A stretch of 64,000 bases of DNA from Stutzerimonas stutzeri. Lineage in GTDB: Bacteria > Pseudomonadota > Gammaproteobacteria > Pseudomonadales > Pseudomonadaceae. This document shows, in pieces, positions 1 through 8,106 of the stretch. The notes beneath the pieces are model-generated. The model was not told the DNA's origin and did no database searches. It worked only from the letters and a program-made list of their open reading frames with translations. The position numbers and the translations under genes were made by a program. The stretch's first letter is position 1. Every line of letters begins with the position of its first letter. The stretch is from positions 1 through 64,000 of the forward strand of contig NZ_JAMOIH010000019.1 of assembly GCF_024448955.1 (NCBI RefSeq). Direction: 5' to 3'.

Positions 1-36
1 GCAAAAACAGGCTCCGGCACGGCCGCGAACGAAACG

Positions 37-375
37 TCAACAGACCCTAGCCTCGCTGAAGTTCAGCTGTCGGTAGAAGGCAATCACCTTGGGCTCACAA
101 AACAGCCAGACAGGTCCGTCATTTGCGGCCAGTGCCTGGGTTATCAACCGCGTCGCCAGACCCTGGTTGCGCTGACTCGGGGCGACCAGCAATCCGGTCA
201 ACCAGTGACCACCGGCAATGCCGCTCAAGCAGAGACCGGCAACGAAATCGGTGTGCCCGACGACCCAGCAATGCGCACCGGCCGGTACTCGCATGTGGCT
301 GCGATGGGCTCGGTAGAACTTGTCGAGTAGCGGCTGACATTCGGCGGGTAGCTGACGCGGTTGGAGTCCGAGCAT
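37..375 (-). CDS. GNAT family N-acetyltransferase
   Basis: Predicted acyl-CoA-dependent N-acetyltransferase; the acceptor substrate cannot be read from the sequence. The 112-residue product has the core of a GNAT fold: strand beta-4 followed by the pyrophosphate-binding loop RNQGLAT (residues 69-75), and the motif-B segment AFYRQLNF (99-106). At 112 residues it is shorter than the usual ~150, lacking part of the N-terminal region, but it begins with an ATG and ends with a stop, so it looks complete. No strong Shine-Dalgarno precedes the start. It is transcribed divergently from the symporter gene across about 140 bp. Confidence 0.75.
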   Translation of the reverse strand: MLGLQPRQLPAECQPLLDKFYRAHRSHMRVPAGAHCWVVGHTDFVAGLCLSGIAGGHWLTGLLVAPSQRNQGLATRLITQALAANDGPVWLFCEPKVIAFYRQLNFSEARVC

Positions 376-518
376 GAGTGGTATCCGATGACGCAGCGCA
401 TGGTACCCGATGAGCGCCGTAACCTGCGCTAGCCGGCCCGTCCGATCCGTTTATCCGATGGCCGCAATTTTCGCTGTAGTGCAGGCTCTGAAGAGAACTA
501 CTCCACAGGGCCATAACA

Positions 519-2459
519 ATGATAGATCTCCTGATAGTGGTGGTTTTCATCCTGTACGGTCTGGGTTCGGGCCTCCGTGCGCGCGGAAAGGCTTCTCAGA
601 GCCTCGATGAGTATTTTCTCGCCGGCAAGACGATCAAGGGTTGGAAGGCCGGCTTCTCCATGGGGGCGACTCAGTTCGCCGCCGATACGCCGCTGCTCGT
701 TACCGGCCTCGTTGCGACGGCTGGCATCTTCGCGCTTTGGCGATTGTGGATTTACGGCCTTGCGTTTCTGCTCATGGCTTTCGTGTTCGCGGTTGGCTGG
801 CGTAGGGCGGGCGTGTTGACCGATGCAGAGCTGACCCGAGTGCGATACAGCGGCAAGGGTGTCACTCCGCTACGTTTGCTCAAGGCGATCTACTACGGCA
901 CGGTGATCAATTGCGTGGTGCTGGCAATGGTGCTGGTGGCTGCCATTCGTATCGCCGAGGTGTTCTTGCCATGGCACCTGTGGCTGCCCTCCGGAGTTTA
1001 CGAGCCCATCGTGGATTTCATCGCTACTACAGGCATACAGCTCGGCGAGAGTATTACCGGGCTGGAGCCGGCAATGATGAGCGCCAATAACCTGATATCG
1101 ATTCTGCTGATACTTGCGTTCACCGCGATGTATTCGATAACCGGGGGGCTGCGCGCTGTGGTCCAGACCGACGTGGTGCAATTCAGCCTGGCGATGATCG
1201 GCACGCTGCTTTATGCCTGGTTCGTCGTCGATGCCGCCGGTGGGTTGGGCGGATTGACGGATCGCATTGTGGAAATCTACGGAGCCGAGCAGGCGAGCAG
1301 GATGTTGTCCTTCGCCCCTCCAGCCGATGCGGGTGAGGCGCTGATGCCGTTCCTGGTCATCATCGGTCTGCAGTGGTTCTTCCAGATGAACTCCGACGGT
1401 ACTGGCTATCTTGCGCAGCGAAGCATGGCGTGCCCGACCGACCGTGACGCTCGAATCGCCGGTCTGGTGTTCGCCTGGCTACAGATTTTTCTGCGCAGCC
1501 TGTTCTGGCTCGCGATCGCGGTTGGGCTGCTGGTGCTATACCCGTTCACTCCAGCCGAAATGGCCGGCGATGGTTTCACGGCTGGGCGAGAAGCACTGTT
1601 CGTGCAAGGTATCGAGGATTTGTTACCGCCCGGTGTGCGCGGCCTGATGCTGGTCGGATTGCTGGCCGCGTTGGCTTCTACCGTCGATACACACCTCAAC
1701 TGGGGCGCGTCTTATTGGAGCAACGACGTCTATGGCGGCGTATTCGCACCACATGTGCTCAAGCGCAAGCCAAGGGATCGCGAGTTAGTGCTGGTGGCGC
1801 GGTTGTCCAACGTGCTGATTCTGGTGATCGCGATGATCATCATGGCCAATCTCGGTTCGATCCAGACTGCCTGGTTTATTTCGCTACTGTTTGGCGCGGG
1901 GATGGGTTCGGTGCTAGTGCTGCGTTGGCTCTGGGAACGAATCAATCTGTACTCGGAGCTGACCGCCATGGCGGTATCGCTGATTACGGCGCCTTTGCTC
2001 CTCTATTATTTGGGCACCGATCCGGAGCGCGAATGGATACGCCTCGGAATCATGGCCTTGACCACTACATCCGCCGCGATCCTGGTTACCTTCATCACTC
2101 CGGCGACCGACGACGCCACGCTCAAACGCTTCTATCGCCGTGTTCGCCCCTTCGGCTTCTGGCGGCACGCAGCGATGCTCAACGGCGTTGGGGCTGCGGT
2201 GTCGGTCAAGGCGTTGGGGACTCGGCTGTTCGCCGTGGTGGTAACCGCCGTTTCGCTTTTTTCATTGCTGGTCGGTGTTGGTCGCCTGATGTTCCCGCCG
2301 CCGCAGGGCAGCTCCCTTATTAGTTGGCTGTGTCTGGCGGTTGGGTTATTGCTGATACCGGTCTGGCTGCGAATCGCCATGGGGCGACAGTTCGATAAGG
2401 ATCCAGAAGATGAACCATTGCCGGAAGATGTATCGGCGCGAAAAAGTGGCTCGGCGTGA
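519..2459 (+). CDS. Sodium:solute symporter (SSS) family protein
   Basis: Inner-membrane secondary transporter of the SSS (SLC5-like) family, expected to couple uptake of an organic solute to Na+ entry. The 646-residue protein is mostly hydrophobic, with about 13-14 predicted membrane helices. The segment TGGLRAVVQTDVVQF, around residues 208-222, matches the family signature with GG and TDxxQ. The N-terminus contains the DEYFLAGK stretch typical of these carriers. The C-terminal tail (DKDPEDEPLPED) is acidic and cytoplasmic. Substrate is unknown; no linked catabolic gene points to one. The ATG start is preceded by a CAGGG-like ribosome site. Confidence 0.88.
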   Translation: MIDLLIVVVFILYGLGSGLRARGKASQSLDEYFLAGKTIKGWKAGFSMGATQFAADTPLLVTGLVATAGIFALWRLWIYGLAFLLMAFVFAVGWRRAGVLTDAELTRVRYSGKGVTPLRLLKAIYYGTVINCVVLAMVLVAAIRIAEVFLPWHLWLPSGVYEPIVDFIATTGIQLGESITGLEPAMMSANNLISILLILAFTAMYSITGGLRAVVQTDVVQFSLAMIGTLLYAWFVVDAAGGLGGLTDRIVEIYGAEQASRMLSFAPPADAGEALMPFLVIIGLQWFFQMNSDGTGYLAQRSMACPTDRDARIAGLVFAWLQIFLRSLFWLAIAVGLLVLYPFTPAEMAGDGFTAGREALFVQGIEDLLPPGVRGLMLVGLLAALASTVDTHLNWGASYWSNDVYGGVFAPHVLKRKPRDRELVLVARLSNVLILVIAMIIMANLGSIQTAWFISLLFGAGMGSVLVLRWLWERINLYSELTAMAVSLITAPLLLYYLGTDPEREWIRLGIMALTTTSAAILVTFITPATDDATLKRFYRRVRPFGFWRHAAMLNGVGAAVSVKALGTRLFAVVVTAVSLFSLLVGVGRLMFPPPQGSSLISWLCLAVGLLLIPVWLRIAMGRQFDKDPEDEPLPEDVSARKSGSA

Positions 2460-2718
2460 TTGGACATCCATTCTTGGGTCGGGCTTCATGTCGGCTGATC
2501 GGGTTGTATAGTTCGCTCCGTTTGTTGTTTGGCGAACTCAGCCCGATTAGGCGATAATTAGCGCAGCGGCGAAACAAATTAAATAATCAATAAAAATAAC
2601 GGCTTACTTGATATACCTAAAATAAAATGAACAGTAGTTGTACTCCTCTTGTCATTAAAATACGCATCGCGTGAGCGTTACTGCGTATCCGCCATAGTAA
2701 GAACAAGAGGGTGTTGTC

Positions 2719-3234
2719 ATGAAACGACTTTTCAAAACTTCTCTCCTGGTAGCCGCCATGCTTCCCGCTATCGCAGTTGCCGCTCCGGTGGCAGGTGATC
2801 GTGAAGTTACCTTGAGCGGTGCGGGAAGTAGCGATAAGGACTTCGACGATACGGTATTCTCGGTACAGGGTAGTTGGGGTACTTATCTTGATGAGCGATC
2901 CATGTGGGGCATTCGGCAAACGGTTAACGCCCGCGATTCTGAAGGTGAAAGCGTGCAGTTCGATGGCTCCACCCGAGTGTTTTATGACTATCACTTCGGT
3001 AGTGGAAACACTCGCCCATTCATTGGCCTGAGCGTGGGTGGAGTCTACGGCGAAGAAGTGGACGAGACCTTCATGGGTGGACCGGAACTCGGCATCAAAT
3101 ACTGGGTTCAGGACAAGACGTTCATCACTGCGATGGCTGAATATCAGTTTCTGTTCAAGAGCGGAAGCGATGCGCGAGATCGTTATGACGATGGAGCGTT
3201 CTTCTATAGCGTCGGTATTGGTTACAACTATTGA
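2719..3234 (+). CDS. Small outer-membrane beta-barrel protein
   Basis: Predicted secreted outer-membrane protein of 171 residues. Residues 1-22 form a Sec signal peptide (MKRLFKT positive region, hydrophobic core, AVAA cleavage motif). The mature part shows alternating polar/hydrophobic strands with Gly and aromatic residues and ends in the aromatic GIGYNY, a typical barrel terminus recognised by the BAM complex. Its size fits an eight-stranded barrel of the OmpA/OmpW-like type; no enzymatic motif is visible. The gene is less GC-rich than the surrounding core genes. A strong hairpin terminator follows immediately. Confidence 0.75.
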   Translation: MKRLFKTSLLVAAMLPAIAVAAPVAGDREVTLSGAGSSDKDFDDTVFSVQGSWGTYLDERSMWGIRQTVNARDSEGESVQFDGSTRVFYDYHFGSGNTRPFIGLSVGGVYGEEVDETFMGGPELGIKYWVQDKTFITAMAEYQFLFKSGSDARDRYDDGAFFYSVGIGYNY

Positions 3235-3242
3235 TGCATGCG

Positions 3243-3272
3243 AGTGCGATGCCCGACGGCATCGCACTTTTA
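3243..3272 (+). terminator. Rho-independent terminator after the OMP gene
   Basis: A perfect 11-bp stem (3243-3253 pairing with 3258-3268) with a CGAC loop is followed by TTT. It sits 9 bases after the stop of the outer-membrane protein gene and could also end transcription of the converging SIR2 gene. Confidence 0.85.
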
Positions 3273-3321
3273 TCGCTTCGTTTGTTTATTCTTTCGCTTC
3301 GCTTGATATAACCAAGGTCCG

Positions 3322-4113
3322 TTAGCCTTCAACCAGATTCCGCAAAAAATTCTGCAAGGCTAACCCCGGTTCGTCATCTTCCGAAGTGATCATCTGAATT
3401 CCCCATTGGCTGAGAATTTCTTCCTGCACCGGGTTGGGTTTGTGCGAGAAGACATAGGATATCGGCCGGACGCCAAGGGTTTCGTGTTCGTTCCAGATCT
3501 TCGATAGTTTGTAGAACAATAATCGAATGTTGGTATCCGAAAGGCTGTAGCCAATAAACAGAACGGCTTTGCTCAATGTGTCGGCGCGTAACTTGATATC
3601 CAGCGGCGTTTCGAATTGCAGGCGCTCGTAATAGCTCGTTTCGTCGAGCACGATCGAGTCATCGTCATCGAAGTCGCCGTGGAACTTGACGATTTGCCTG
3701 ACGCCATCGCGGGCCTTTACCAGGTCACTGGCATTGGCGATCTTGATGTAACCAACGCCATGAGCATCATGGGCGTTCTCCAACCAGCGGTCGTAGTTGG
3801 TCGTGTAGATCGCTGGAAACCGACCTTGAACGATCAGCCGGTGAATCTCCGAATCGCGGATCTCGATGCTCTTGTGCCACTCCCGGTCCATCCAGCTGCG
3901 CAGTGGCCCGATGTTGCCTTTCCTGATGCGGTAGTACTCGGCAAGCGAGAGGAAGTTTCCATAGGTATCGAAGACATCGGGGTCGTAATCGAGTTGCTGG
4001 GCAATTTCGTTGATCAGGTCGCGCCAGGGCGGTAATCCGATATTGGCCGACACGCCGGAGCCTACGAACAGAATCAGGCGGTTATGCCGGTACGCCTCCA
4101 GAAGCTTCTGCAT
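3322..4113 (-). CDS. SIR2-like NADase-type effector (KomC-like)
   Basis: Cytoplasmic protein of 263 residues with a SIR2_2-type Rossmann domain. Visible motifs are the NAD-binding GSGVS (18-22) after a FVGSG strand, TTNYD (104-108) carrying the catalytic Asn106, KFHGD (143-147) carrying the catalytic His145, and [11 protein letters not shown] near residue 200. The zinc-binding cysteine pairs of sirtuin deacetylases are absent, as in bacterial immune SIR2 NADases. It is encoded directly behind the HAM1-like gene (9-bp gap, same strand), so the two are almost certainly cotranscribed. Its base composition is more AT-rich than the flanks, suggesting transfer. NAD+ depletion triggered by the HAM1 partner is inferred from the KomB-KomC arrangement of the Kongming system; function has not been shown for this protein. 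Confidence 0.85.
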   Translation of the reverse strand: MQKLLEAYRHNRLILFVGSGVSANIGLPPWRDLINEIAQQLDYDPDVFDTYGNFLSLAEYYRIRKGNIGPLRSWMDREWHKSIEIRDSEIHRLIVQGRFPAIYTTNYDRWLENAHDAHGVGYIKIANASDLVKARDGVRQIVKFHGDFDDDDSIVLDETSYYERLQFETPLDIKLRADTLSKAVLFIGYSLSDTNIRLLFYKLSKIWNEHETLGVRPISYVFSHKPNPVQEEILSQWGIQMITSEDDEPGLALQNFLRNLVEG

Positions 4114-4122
4114 CTATACCTC

Positions 4123-4671
4123 TCAGACCCGGCGCAAGTGATTGATGAAGGCGTCCAACGCCCGCTTGCGCATGGAAAGCTCGTTATGGACGCCACCCAA
4201 CTCGGCGAAGGTGCAGGAGTAGCCGTCGGGAATGAACACGTTGTCCCACTCGAAGCCCTCTGCACCCGCTGGTTCGCGGGAAATCCTGCCGGTAACTTCA
4301 CCCTCGAAGAAATGCCGCTTGCGGCCGTCGCAGTAGCCGATCAGCGAACGTGCCACCGCGGAAGGATCGTCCAGATTGCCGATCAGTTCGGAGAAGCGCA
4401 CGGCGTGCAAACGATCCCAGAACGTCTGGGTCAGGCCGCCGGGAAAGCCGTTCAGGCTATTGATGAACAGGCCCGAGTGCTCGACGAAGACCGGTTTGCC
4501 AATCATTTTGAAGGCGTCCATCAGCTTGTCACTGACTAACTGATGCAGATCTTCGGTTTGCTGTTCCACGATGCGCACCGGGAAGCTGATGATCTCGATA
4601 CCGCTCTGCTCGAGAAATTCCCGTGCGTCGCGAATTTTCTGCTCGTTGACCGAGGCAAAGCGGATCTTCAT
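4123..4671 (-). CDS. HAM1/ITPase-fold protein with altered active site (KomB-like)
   Basis: A 182-residue member of the HAM1/RdgB/ITPA fold. Recognisable elements are SVNEQK (7-12, the TGNxxK loop), VFVEHSGL (61-68, family VEDTCL/ADDSGL), FPGG (76-79), SREPAG (131-136), FEWDNVF (140-146, family FGWDPxF) and SMRKRAL (166-172, family SHRxxAL). The aspartate that acts as catalytic base in RdgB/ITPA is His65 here, and the SHR histidine is Met167, whereas Lys12, Glu64, Asp143 and Arg168 are kept. The protein therefore probably binds a deaminated purine nucleotide without efficient hydrolysis. It is the first gene of the pair with the SIR2 effector. The housekeeping RdgB is expected elsewhere in the genome. 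Confidence 0.82.
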   Translation of the reverse strand: MKIRFASVNEQKIRDAREFLEQSGIEIISFPVRIVEQQTEDLHQLVSDKLMDAFKMIGKPVFVEHSGLFINSLNGFPGGLTQTFWDRLHAVRFSELIGNLDDPSAVARSLIGYCDGRKRHFFEGEVTGRISREPAGAEGFEWDNVFIPDGYSCTFAELGGVHNELSMRKRALDAFINHLRRV

Positions 4672-4700
4672 CTAATCACCCTGACTGCTGTTCGAAGCTG

Positions 4701-4715
4701 CGGATGCCGCATCCG
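4701..4715. repeat. Small palindrome upstream of the HAM1-SIR2 pair
   Basis: CGGATGccgCATCCG lies about 30 bp upstream of the HAM1-like start codon and about 70 bp downstream of the haemoglobin stop. It could be a weak terminator of the haemoglobin gene or an operator for the pair; no T-run follows. Confidence 0.4.
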
Positions 4716-4783
4716 AGCATCGTTATCCCACAGAGTTATGACGCAGCGATGTGCCCAGGGTTCGGCCTGTCGATCCGCGTCGG

Positions 4784-5233
4784 TTATGGCAGGGGCGAGT
4801 GCGGGTGCGCCGGGCACGACTGTTGTCCGGCTTGGAGGATGCGTTCCGCCGGTACCCGCAACTGCACCAACAGGTAGTCGGCGAAGTCCGCTGAATAGTC
4901 CTGCTTGGCAATGGCGAGCGCCATGCATTCGAGCCAGGCGTCCCGCTCGGTTTCGCCCACCGTCCAGCGTCTGTGGAATTGCGGGATGCTGATGCTGCCG
5001 AACTTCTCGGCGTAACGGCGCGGTCCGCCCAGCCAGCCACAGAGAAACGCCGCCAAACGTTCGCGCGACTCACTCAGGTCCTGCGGATACAAACGGCGTA
5101 CGCAATGGGCGGCTTCGTGCTCGTCCATGATCCGGTAGAAGTCCGCGACCAGCTGTTGGATGCCGGCTTCGCCGCCGGCTGCCTTGAAAGAGGCGTCGCC
5201 GATGCCGAACGGAGCGTTGGAGGTTGTACTCAT
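4784..5233 (-). CDS. Group II truncated haemoglobin
   Basis: Predicted haem-binding 2-over-2 globin of about 149 residues, of the group II (YjbI/TrHbO) type, probably involved in oxygen or nitric oxide handling in the cytoplasm. Family features include the N-terminal GGEAGIQQLVADFYRIMDE helix region, YPQDLSESRERLAAFLCGWLGGP (E helix), the proximal-histidine segment FHRRWTVGETERDAW, and the Trp of helix G in DAWLECM. An upstream in-frame ATG exists at 5287, but the family begins close to MSTTSNAPFG, so the start at 5233 is preferred. The gene is divergent from the universal stress gene and shares an upstream region containing a possible ANR/FNR site. Confidence 0.88.
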   Translation of the reverse strand: MSTTSNAPFGIGDASFKAAGGEAGIQQLVADFYRIMDEHEAAHCVRRLYPQDLSESRERLAAFLCGWLGGPRRYAEKFGSISIPQFHRRWTVGETERDAWLECMALAIAKQDYSADFADYLLVQLRVPAERILQAGQQSCPAHPHSPLP

Positions 5234-5273
5234 CGATGTCTCGCAAAGGCGTTGATTGTTTCCGGTGCCGGGA

Positions 5274-5287
5274 TTGATCCAGCGCAA
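5274..5287. promoter_or_regulatory. Possible ANR/FNR box
   Basis: TTGATccagCGCAA resembles the TTGAT-N4-ATCAA palindrome of oxygen-sensing ANR/FNR regulators, with a perfect left half and three of five matches on the right. It lies between the divergent haemoglobin and universal stress genes, both of which belong to families often controlled by ANR. A TATGCT -10-like hexamer for the stress gene is at 5328-5333. Confidence 0.4.
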
Positions 5288-5361
5288 TGGATATGTTCCT
5301 GGCGCTAGGGGGCATTGGGCGGTGGTCTATGCTGTTCTCAAATGTTCAATGGAGACCCGCC

Positions 5362-5793
5362 ATGCGCAATATTCTTTTAGCTTTCGACGGTTCGGACAAC
5401 GCTAAACGGGCGCTGCGATACATCGTCGACTTCGCCGCCGATGCGCCTAAACCGCTTCAGGTGCACGTCCTGAATGCGCAGCAGGAACCGGTCATCTATG
5501 GCGAATTCGTCACCGCAAGTACGGTTGAAGACCTGAACAAGAGCTTTCTTGAAAAATCTCACCGTACTCTGGAGCAAGCCGCTACGGAGTTACAGGCCGC
5601 CGGCATACCGCATCAGACCCATGCCGTTCTAGGCGATGTCGCAGCGCAGGTGAATACGGCCGTGCAGCAATTCGGCTGCGACACCGTCGTCATGGGCACA
5701 CGCGGACTAGGTAGCTTTACCGGCATGTTGCTGGGCTCGGTTGCCAACCGCGTGGTCCATGAGGTTTCGGTGCCGGTCCTGCTGGTCAAGTAA
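5362..5793 (+). CDS. Universal stress protein (UspA family)
   Basis: Cytoplasmic stress-response protein of 143 residues with a single Usp domain. It starts with the typical MRNILLAFDGSDNAKRA strand-loop and ends with the ATP-binding pattern GTRGLGSFTGMLLGS followed by VPVLLVK, the G-2x-G-9x-G(S) motif of ATP-binding Usp proteins. The start at 5362 is chosen because GGAGA precedes it and the family begins at this Met; an in-frame codon at 5287 would add an unrelated extension. The gene stands alone, followed by an inverted repeat. Confidence 0.9.
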   Translation: MRNILLAFDGSDNAKRALRYIVDFAADAPKPLQVHVLNAQQEPVIYGEFVTASTVEDLNKSFLEKSHRTLEQAATELQAAGIPHQTHAVLGDVAAQVNTAVQQFGCDTVVMGTRGLGSFTGMLLGSVANRVVHEVSVPVLLVK

Positions 5794-5807
5794 CCGGGGC
5801 GTGTGAG

Positions 5808-5847
5808 CTGTTCCCGTTTCGTCGCGGCTCACGCGAAACGGGAACAG
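5808..5847. terminator. Inverted repeat between convergent genes, probable bidirectional terminator
   Basis: A perfect 14-bp stem (5808-5821 with 5834-5847) and 12-base loop lies between the stop codons of the universal stress gene and the YajD-like gene. A clear T-run is missing on either side, so its efficiency is uncertain. Confidence 0.55.
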
Positions 5848-5863
5848 ATTCGAGATCGCTGAA

Positions 5864-6208
5864 TCAATCTGACTTGCCCTTGAGCAGGTCACCCAGGTTG
5901 GCGAAGGCCTTGAAGGTTTCCTTCGGGCCCAGATCGCTGCCGGGCCTGGCTTCGGCCTGGTACTGATTGTCCGTATAGCGTGAATGCTCGTTGTCGTGGC
6001 AGTACAGGCAGAGCAGTTCCCAGTTGGAGCCATCCTCGGGGTTGTTGTCGTGGTTGTGGTCCTTATGGTGGACCGTCAATTCGCTCAGCCGCTTGCCTGA
6101 GAACTCCCGCGCGCAACGTCCACAGACCCAGGGGTACATTTTCAGCGCCTTCTCGCGATAGCCCTGTTCGCGCTGGGCGTACGGCGTATTCGGTTTGTTC
6201 GTGCTCAT
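5864..6208 (-). CDS. yajD: YajD-like HNH nuclease family protein
   Basis: Small 114-residue HNH-fold protein. The zinc-binding ββα metal motif is visible as CGRC (29-32) and CLYCH (67-71), with the HNH residues in LTVHHKDHNHDNNPEDGSN and the following LLCLYCHDNEH. This matches YajD of enterobacteria, whose function is not established; nicking or metal-dependent nuclease activity is only inferred from the fold. The start is preceded by GAGGG. It lies 31 bp downstream of the YebC-family gene on the same strand and may be cotranscribed with it. Confidence 0.85.
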   Translation of the reverse strand: MSTNKPNTPYAQREQGYREKALKMYPWVCGRCAREFSGKRLSELTVHHKDHNHDNNPEDGSNWELLCLYCHDNEHSRYTDNQYQAEARPGSDLGPKETFKAFANLGDLLKGKSD

Positions 6209-6239
6209 GGTGTTTGCCCTCTACCGGAATCCAGACCCG

Positions 6240-6944
6240 TCAGCCCGCCAGGCCGACATAGACGTTCTGCACATCGTCATGGGCATCGATGGCCGCGAGG
6301 AAGGCTTCGACTTCTTCGAGCTCCGCATCGGAAAGCGTGGTGACGGGGTTCTTGGGTCGATAGCCGAGCTGTGCCGACTGTACGGTGAAGCCCTGTTCGG
6401 GCAGCGCACGGCAGACCACGTCCATGTCGCTGGGATCACTGATGAATAGCGTGGCCCCGTCTTCGGCGGCTTCGAAATCCTGCGCGCCGGCTTCGATGGC
6501 GGCCAGTTCCGGATCGGCATCAGCCGTGTCCGGCGCCGCTTCGATCAGGCCGCAGTGGTCGAAATCCCAAGCGACGGAGCCGGACGAACCGAGCTGACCC
6601 TTGCGGAACAGTACGCGGATTTCAGCGACGGTGCGGTTGACGTTGTCGGTCAGGCACTCGACGATCACCGGCACCTGATGCGGGGCGAAACCTTCATAGG
6701 TGGTGCGTTCGTAGTGGACGCTTTCACCGAGCAGGCCAGCGCCTTTCTTGATTGCGCGCTCCAGGGTTTCTCGCGGCATCGAGGCTTTCTTGGCCTGTTC
6801 CACCACCAGGCGCAAGCGGGGATTCATATCCGGATCGGCGCCGCTGCGGGCTGCGATCATGATCTCCTTCGACAGCTTGCCGAAGGTGCGTCCCTTGGCG
6901 TTGGCTGCCGCTTCTTTATGCTTCGCTTTCCACTGTGCGCCCAT
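6240..6944 (-). CDS. YebC/PmpR family DNA-binding regulator
   Basis: A 234-residue member of the YebC/PmpR family. The protein starts [19 protein letters not shown], followed by [23 protein letters not shown], the hallmark N-terminal region, then [16 protein letters not shown] and the acidic C-terminal domain. Family members act as transcriptional regulators, and some relatives help translation of proline-rich stretches; which applies here cannot be decided. Sequence extending to 7112 is open, but the conserved family start and a purine-rich GAGAAC site support 6944. It precedes the yajD-like gene. Confidence 0.9.
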   Translation of the reverse strand: MGAQWKAKHKEAAANAKGRTFGKLSKEIMIAARSGADPDMNPRLRLVVEQAKKASMPRETLERAIKKGAGLLGESVHYERTTYEGFAPHQVPVIVECLTDNVNRTVAEIRVLFRKGQLGSSGSVAWDFDHCGLIEAAPDTADADPELAAIEAGAQDFEAAEDGATLFISDPSDMDVVCRALPEQGFTVQSAQLGYRPKNPVTTLSDAELEEVEAFLAAIDAHDDVQNVYVGLAG

Positions 6945-7159
6945 GCTTGTTCTCGTGCGGGTTGATTCGTTCGCTAGCGATTCTAGCTCTTTTGCAGCCG
7001 AAGCTGGCACGGAGTGCATGGCATCGACCCATGCCGGAAAGAGCCGTTCGCGGGGCAGGTTTACCGCGCTGCGACTGTATTGCCGAATCCTTTGCTCGCT
7101 GTATGAGTGCACGATTGCAAGAGAGGGCTTTAATGATTTTTTAACCCGGGAAGTGCGCC

Positions 7160-8056
7160 ATGGTACCCAAAGACCTCCTGCTGGCCCTGGTGGTAATCAT
7201 CGTCTGGGGCATGAACTTCGTGGTGATCAAGGTCGGTCTGGATGATATTCCGCCGATGCTACTGGGCGCGTTGCGTTTCCTGCTTGCAGCCTTCCCGGCG
7301 ATTTTGTTCATCAAACGTCCGCAACTGCCGCTGCGCTGGCTGCTGGCCTATGGTGCGACCATCTCGCTTGGGCAGTTCGCCTTTCTGTTCTCGGCCATGA
7401 ATGTCGGCATGCCGGCCGGGCTGGCTTCGTTGGTGCTGCAATCGCAGGCATTTTTCACGCTGTTCTTCGCCGCGCTGTTTCTTGGCGAGCGTCTGCGTGC
7501 GACCAATTTCATCGGCTTGTTGATCGCTGCGGGCGGGCTGCTGCTGATCGGCATGCAGGGCGATCGCAGCATGACCTTGGCCGGCTTCGTGCTGACCATC
7601 TGTGCGGCGTCGATGTGGGCGCTGGGCAATATCGTGACACGCAAGGTGGGCAAGGTGAACCTGGTCGGATTGGTGGTTTGGGGCAGCCTGATTCCACCAA
7701 TCCCATTCTTTGCGCTTTCATGGATGCTGGAAGGCCCGCAAGTCATCGAAAGCGCATTGCGCGGCATCGGCTGGAGTTCGGTTCTGGTGCTTCTCTATCT
7801 GGCCTTCGGTGCGACCATCCTTGGCTACAGCCTGTGGAGCCGGTTGCTGTCGCGCTATCCGGCCAACACCGTGGCGCCTTTCTCGTTGCTGGTGCCGGTG
7901 GTGGGGCTGACGTCCGCCGCGTTGCTGCTCGATGAGCATCTTGGTGTGATGCAGGCGATCGGAGCGCTGCTGGTAATGCTGGGGCTGATGATCAACGTAG
8001 GCGGCGGTTGGCTGCTGGGCCGGGTGCGCATGGTGCTGGGCGGTTCGGCTGCCTAG
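7160..8056 (+). CDS. EamA-type DMT superfamily exporter
   Basis: Inner-membrane transporter of 298 residues with about ten hydrophobic helices and two EamA repeats (residues ~7-140 and ~145-285). The start [22 protein letters not shown] and the [34 protein letters not shown] region are close to E. coli EamA (O-acetylserine/cysteine exporter), so export of amino-acid-related metabolites is plausible. Single gene, divergent from the YebC-family gene, with a hairpin between it and the converging chemoreceptor gene. Confidence 0.85.
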   Translation: MVPKDLLLALVVIIVWGMNFVVIKVGLDDIPPMLLGALRFLLAAFPAILFIKRPQLPLRWLLAYGATISLGQFAFLFSAMNVGMPAGLASLVLQSQAFFTLFFAALFLGERLRATNFIGLLIAAGGLLLIGMQGDRSMTLAGFVLTICAASMWALGNIVTRKVGKVNLVGLVVWGSLIPPIPFFALSWMLEGPQVIESALRGIGWSSVLVLLYLAFGATILGYSLWSRLLSRYPANTVAPFSLLVPVVGLTSAALLLDEHLGVMQAIGALLVMLGLMINVGGGWLLGRVRMVLGGSAA

Positions 8057-8059
8057 AAG

Positions 8060-8093
8060 GAACCGGATCGCGACATCATGCCCGATCCGGTTC
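8060..8093. terminator. Hairpin between convergent genes
   Basis: GAACCGGATCG (8060-8070) pairs with CGATCCGGTTC (8083-8093) across a 12-base loop, between the stops of the exporter and chemoreceptor genes. No strong T-run; probably a bidirectional terminator. Confidence 0.6.
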
Positions 8094-8106
8094 TGCAGAT
8101 TTCATA

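Noticed and set aside
4123-4671. Calling the HAM1-fold gene the housekeeping rdgB
   Set aside because: The catalytic aspartate is replaced by His, other family residues differ, and it is paired with a SIR2 gene instead of the usual rdgB neighbours.
4784-5233. Truncated haemoglobin as a third component of the HAM1-SIR2 locus
   Set aside because: It is on the same strand but 110 bp upstream with a palindrome between, has core-like composition, and fits a separate oxygen/NO role next to the stress gene.
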